In this document: positions 1-14,981 of the stretch, one piece after another | How the letters are laid out: every line of letters starts with the position of its first letter | Numbering within the stretch: the first letter of the stretch is position 1 | DNA from: Ichthyophonus hoferi | Lineage: Eukaryota; Opisthokonta; Ichthyosporea; Ichthyophonida; Ichthyophonidae | Assembly (NCBI GenBank): GCA_002751075.1 | Contig: NAOQ01000415.1 | Location: 4,097-19,077, forward strand | Length of the DNA stretch: 14,981 nt | Direction: 5' to 3' | Translations under genes and position numbers: made by a program | The notes under the pieces: generated by a model | What the model was told of the DNA's origin: nothing | Databases searched by the model: none | The model's input: the letters and a program-made list of their open reading frames with translations, nothing else

Positions 1-11540
<11,540 letters not shown>

Positions 11541-11957
11541 GTTGATTTTCAAAGCAGGGTGTTTCTCCTAGAGCTTAACTAAGGCTTAACCGGTGAATTG
11601 CTGGATATCTGTTGGTGACTTTTATCACAATACTATCTACAAATACACTAACTAAAAACAATTTTGCACTACCAAGATTTTCAATCCAAACCTGAGCAAC
11701 TAAAATAGAATTAAATGCTCAATTAACATAAGCAGTACTATTGGATAATAGTAATTAATAGAAACTCCATTGGCTGTTTATCCCGCAATTTCTAGTTGTG
11801 AAATGCAAGAACATATTTTGGATAAAGCAATGTTATATAGGAAACATAAATTGTAGATGGGAATTAAACAAGGTTGCTTATATATAGTATTGTTATCAAA
11901 GAATATTATTCTTCAACGATTTTTCACACACCACGCTAAGCCATTTCCAATGTCACA
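11541..11957. promoter_or_regulatory. Divergent intergenic region between UBA1 and the plus-strand gene
   Basis: 417 bp separate the inferred UBA1 start from the ATG of the plus-strand gene, so both 5' UTRs and promoters must fit here if the UBA1 first exon is right. An inverted CCAAT motif (CCATTGGCTG) lies at about 11768-11777, and ATTGG occurs at about 11740. No clear TATA box was assigned. A short inverted repeat AAGAATA/TATTCTT lies at 11899-11913. Confidence 0.45.
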
Positions 11958-13581
11958 ATGACCAACCATACCGGTAAAAAAGTTTGTTTAGACAGGGAAG
12001 TAGGTCGGAAAGACAAAAGAACACCCTCTCCCCCTCCCGATGATAAAGTTGACAAGGCACTGGAAGAGTGAGTGACATTTTATTCATATGTTCTTAGATC
12101 AGAACAGTCATCAGTCTATATCTAAATTTCTGTTTGCTTTTCAGGTTGTTTTATCATTTCCTTTTCTGTAAGGCAAATATGGTCAAGACGAAATAAAGCC
12201 CCAAGTACACCAAGTACCCGCTTGTGGGTATTGGGAGGTGAGAGTAGATCATTGTTGCTGTTTTAGTTGATATGCAATTCCTTTACAGTGAAGCCATCCG
12301 TCTACTGTTAGAGGAAACAGAGCGGGCTAAGGACAGGAGTAAAAGTCTGGGGTCAAGTGGTTGGTAGGTAGTTTCATACAATCCGATGTTATAATTATTG
12401 TTATTATTATTGTTATTGTGATTATCATTATTGCCATAATCATTATTATTGCTCTTGTTATTATTAATATTATTATTACTAATACTAATACTAGCACCAT
12501 TACTATTATTGCTATTGCTATTATAACCATCATTATTTCTATTATTATTGTTAACTAGAACTACCCAGTAGTTTGCTGTAATGATCTTAACACCATAAAG
12601 TTGACACCAGAAAATATAGATATGTCTAATATTGTTTTACTTTTATATGTATTTGAAGAGAGAGACCGGATAAGTTTACAACCAACTTTTGTCACAGGAG
12701 TGCATCCAAAAGGAAAACGTTAAACCGCCGTTTTCTCCTATCAACGATAACGGCCACAAAACAGCACAACTGTCGAATAGAAAGTAAGTTGCCATTTATT
12801 TCCTTTTACTGCCTGTCAATATTCTATTTTTTACTTACTCTAATGATGCTCTCCTGCATTTAACTGCATTGTGTACAAGTGTGTTTTGTTTAGGTGTTTG
12901 CTTGTACATCTACTATTGAGAATCTAGTGACTAGTGCAGAAAGTTGTAATGGTCTTGTAGTATTACTGGGATCTCTAGCTCTATGTGTTGTAGTCCTTTA
13001 TTTTTTTCCTACAATTAACATGCAAAGGATATTCATATCTGTTTGAACAATCGATAACATATAGTACTATTGTATCCTATGTAGTTCAGAAAAAGAGAGT
13101 GTAAAGAGGGAAGAATATATGGTTTTAGGTGTCATCAAGGCCTGTTTGTATGTGTTCACGAGTATGTACATATTGTTGTATTAATAGAACAATGTGTATG
13201 AGTATGAATGTATAACTGTATGTGATCATTTTTGTATTTAGTAGGGTTCTATCCCATGCTTTCTTATGGCTATAAGGCGTGGTGTTGGCTATAAAGAACT
13301 GAGCATTGGTTTATCACAGAACCTGCCTCGTTGCAGACCAAACTAAAAAGATCAGCAAATGCAAACTCCTCCTCTTTGCATAGGTAAGTGCGCATTCATA
13401 CACTTATTCATATACAAATATTCGCATATATATATACTGGTAAGAGTACAGGAGGGTCAACACTTTCTATTTTTTCAGGAACCAATACAGAAACAAGCCT
13501 GACGGAGAATGCCTTGGAACCCCCATGAAGGAGAAAAAAGACACTGATACAGTTATTAAGAAACCTACTACCAGAGGATAA
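11958..13581 (+). CDS. Unrecognised five-exon gene, 145-residue basic protein
   Basis: Exons 11958-12067, 12289-12363, 12698-12783, 13320-13383 and 13479-13581 have donors GTGAGT, GTAGGT, GTAAGT and GTAAGT and CAG acceptors, and join in phase without a stop until TAA at 13579. The protein starts MTNHTGKKVCLDREVGRKDK, then has a Pro-rich PSPPPDD, a charged helix-like EAIRLLLEETERAKDRSK (about residues 38-55), a basic SASKRKTLNRRFLLSTI segment followed by TATKQHNC, and a Lys-rich tail ending IKKPTTRG. There is no signal peptide or membrane span. The start is the first ATG of the frame with A at -3 (ACAATGA). I do not recognise the family; a nuclear or nucleolar protein would fit the basic composition, but that is a guess. 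It lies head-to-head with UBA1. Confidence 0.72.
12389..12553. repeat. Degenerate ATT/ATA-type trinucleotide tract in intron 2 of the plus-strand gene
   Basis: About 165 bp of interrupted TTA/ATT triplets with periodic G or C (ATTGTT, ATTGCT, ACTAATACT). Its open frames on both strands are repeat artefacts rich in Ile and Val. It occupies half of the intron 12364-12697. Confidence 0.85.
12784..13319 (+). other. Intron 3 of the plus-strand gene, 536 nt
   Basis: AT-rich with several TTTAG and TTCAG acceptor-like sites but no exon that keeps the frame open. Nothing else recognised. Confidence 0.6.
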
Positions 13582-14442
13582 TTTCTGAAAGATATATGTA
13601 TTTAATTAAGGTTGAATGACTAGGAGTGATTATATATTTATTTATGTAATCACTGCTTGCTTTGAGATAAATAGAGACAAACGTTTGAGTTTTTTTCATT
13701 ATTTTCAATATAGATTCTAATTTAAAACCTTCCAATGTTTTTAACTGGTTGTTATCATACATTTAATTTTGTATCTTACCACTGATAGGATGAGGTCACA
13801 CCCTTCACCCCATGGTAAAATTGAATAATTTTAAAACGAATTCTGTGGAGTATTTACTACACGATAGATTATATGTTAAGACTAACCTGGTAAAGGTGTG
13901 TATATATTGGCTATAGAGAAAGAACCTAATATTTCCTTTGCTATACACTGTCTTGCAACTATATTTTTATAATAATGGTCGATGGTTGTCGGATACTTTC
14001 AGCTAGAACGTTTTCCAAACGTTTATTTGTGTTGTTATAATAAGCTAGTACGTATATAGAGTTAATTAATTATAATTGTGTGAAGTACCTAGTTACTAAC
14101 CTCTCCGTGATTGGTTAGTAGTTTTGTACACAGAACTATTAATCAGTAAGGAACCATTGGATTAGCGGTACAAGACTATTACTATTAATAGAGATGTTTT
14201 AATTAATAGTAATTAGCTTTCACAAAGTTATAGATTATGGCTATCGATTAGATTGGGATCAACAAAATTTTAATTGTAATCTTGGGACATTATCCATTGA
14301 TACCTTTACTGTTATCGGCGGAAATGGCGGAAACTATATAACGTATAATAAGGCTTCATACAAGGACCGGAAATTATTATCAGTAAATATACGTTTTACC
14401 TGACTATATGTTAGTCTTTTATTTTGTTCCTTAAATAACAAA
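13582..14442. other. AT-rich intergenic stretch without a visible gene
   Basis: It follows the stop of the five-exon gene and must contain its 3' UTR and cleavage site. No canonical AATAAA signal was found close to the stop; the nearest look-alike is GATAAA near 13667. It holds a CCAAT motif (TGATTGG at 14108-14114), a hairpin at 14178-14213, and a TATATA at 14335-14340 about 100 bp before the next ATG. No tRNA or transposon was recognised. Confidence 0.5.
14178..14213. repeat. Perfect inverted repeat, 12-bp arms
   Basis: ATTACTATTAAT at 14178-14189 and its reverse complement at 14202-14213, with a 12-nt spacer. It has an AT-only look and no T-run, so it is more likely a cruciform-prone spot or small relic than a regulator. 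Confidence 0.6.
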
Positions 14443-14733
14443 ATGCAACCAGAAAAAGCGCCTAAGAATAAATATTTTAAGAGGGCACTTCCTTTGATAC
14501 CAAGGTCCATTTCAAGGGGAATCCGTACAGAAATGAAGAGAAAAGTAATAAATCTTCCATCATCTTCAGAGGACACTCAGCCTACAGACGCTATTCCTAC
14601 CAAGACGTTTATACCTGCTGTCGATCCAATATATCAGCCACTCCCATCATCATCAAACAGTAGTTCGGACGAATCTATGCACACCTTATCTACTTCTGAC
14701 GGGTATATTACTGACATTGGCGATGTGGAATAA
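14443..14733 (+). CDS. Unrecognised 96-codon reading frame, Ser/Pro-rich
   Basis: Single open frame from ATG (context ACAAAATGC, A at -3) to TAA. The N-terminal third is basic (MQPEKAPKNKYFKRALPLIP, then RGIRTEMKRKV). The rest is Ser/Pro/Thr-rich and acidic, with LPSSSEDTQP, LPSSSNSSSDES and the ending YITDIGDVE, so it is predicted to be disordered. A TATATA at 14335-14340 and a pyrimidine-rich stretch near 14414-14430 could belong to its promoter and leader. No splice site is needed. The length is modest for an AT-rich region, so a chance frame or a fragment of a larger gene is possible. No family recognised. Confidence 0.42.
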   Translation: MQPEKAPKNKYFKRALPLIPRSISRGIRTEMKRKVINLPSSSEDTQPTDAIPTKTFIPAVDPIYQPLPSSSNSSSDESMHTLSTSDGYITDIGDVE

Positions 14734-14923
14734 AATAATAATGTTATCTATGTTGGCTCCCGCATAGCTCGGAAAGGGTAGGAACTGATAGCTTGGCCCA
14801 GTCTGACCTGGTAGTTTCAATTCTAGATAACAGCTGCAAGACCAAAATACACAAATTAATAGCCAGTGGACACCAAAACATATTTTTTAAAAAAGTGCAA
14901 TTAAGCTTTTGTTTCCTGGAAAG

Positions 14924-14981
14924 ATGGCGCAGTTCCGGAAGCAACTTTTAAATTGGTACAAGTAATACTCGGATCAAAATA
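14924..14981 (+). CDS. Possible first coding exon of a further gene, cut by the window edge
   Basis: ATG in the context GGAAAGATGGCG (A at -3, G at +4) begins MAQFRKQLLNWY. A donor-like AA|GTAATA lies at about 14961 just before an in-frame TAA at 14963. The ETS-type core TTCCGGAAG overlaps the first codons, and the AAGATGGCG start is typical of housekeeping first exons. The rest lies outside the window, so both the frame and the donor are tentative. Confidence 0.3.

Noticed and set aside
12145-12167. Possible 23-nt extra exon in the plus-strand gene, between a TTTTCAG acceptor and a GTAAGG donor
   Set aside because: Including it shifts the frame to an early stop in the next exon, while skipping it keeps the frame open. 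It could at most be a minor nonproductive exon.
12327-12558. Two overlapping Ile/Val-rich frames on opposite strands
   Set aside because: Both are translations of the degenerate ATT/ATA triplet tract.
13336-13383. Alternative acceptor TTGCAG at 13331-13336 for exon 4 of the plus-strand gene
   Set aside because: It would put the downstream exon out of frame, whereas the TATCACAG acceptor at 13319 keeps all phases consistent.

Overview
This is a eukaryotic, almost certainly animal, nuclear window. Most of it is one intron-rich gene on the minus strand: the ubiquitin-activating enzyme E1 (UBA1). I placed 29 coding exons by matching conceptual translation to remembered animal UBA1, checking GT/AG borders and phase at each junction, plus a probable four-codon first exon. 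The gene runs from about 11540 down to the left edge. Roughly the last 75 residues (most of the C-terminal ubiquitin-fold domain) lie beyond position 1. Short exons (50-212 nt), introns of about 120-690 nt and dense simple repeats suggest a compact genome of an early-branching invertebrate such as a sponge. That placement is a guess from gene style only.

Layout: 1-11157 holds UBA1 exons 2-30 and their introns. The introns carry several tandem arrays (23-bp, 55-bp, about 12-bp, GATA/GGTA, AGAGAT, TATAG). They also hold many more CCAATCA and TGACGTCA motifs than expected. 11158-11540 is the inferred first UBA1 intron and start exon. 11541-11957 is a 417-bp divergent intergenic gap. 11958-13581 is a five-exon plus-strand gene whose exons join in phase to give a 145-residue basic, hydrophilic protein that I do not recognise. 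13582-14442 is AT-rich sequence without a visible gene. 14443-14733 is a single-exon 96-codon reading frame, Ser/Pro-rich and unrecognised. 14924 to the right edge may begin another plus-strand gene.

UBA1 charges E2 enzymes with ubiquitin and is a housekeeping gene. Its head-to-head neighbour may share its promoter. The most notable observation is an in-frame 21-bp triplication across the exon 28 splice donor of UBA1, giving three competing phase-0 donors that would add 0, 7 or 14 residues. No transposon, virus-derived element, tRNA, rRNA or CRISPR array was recognised.
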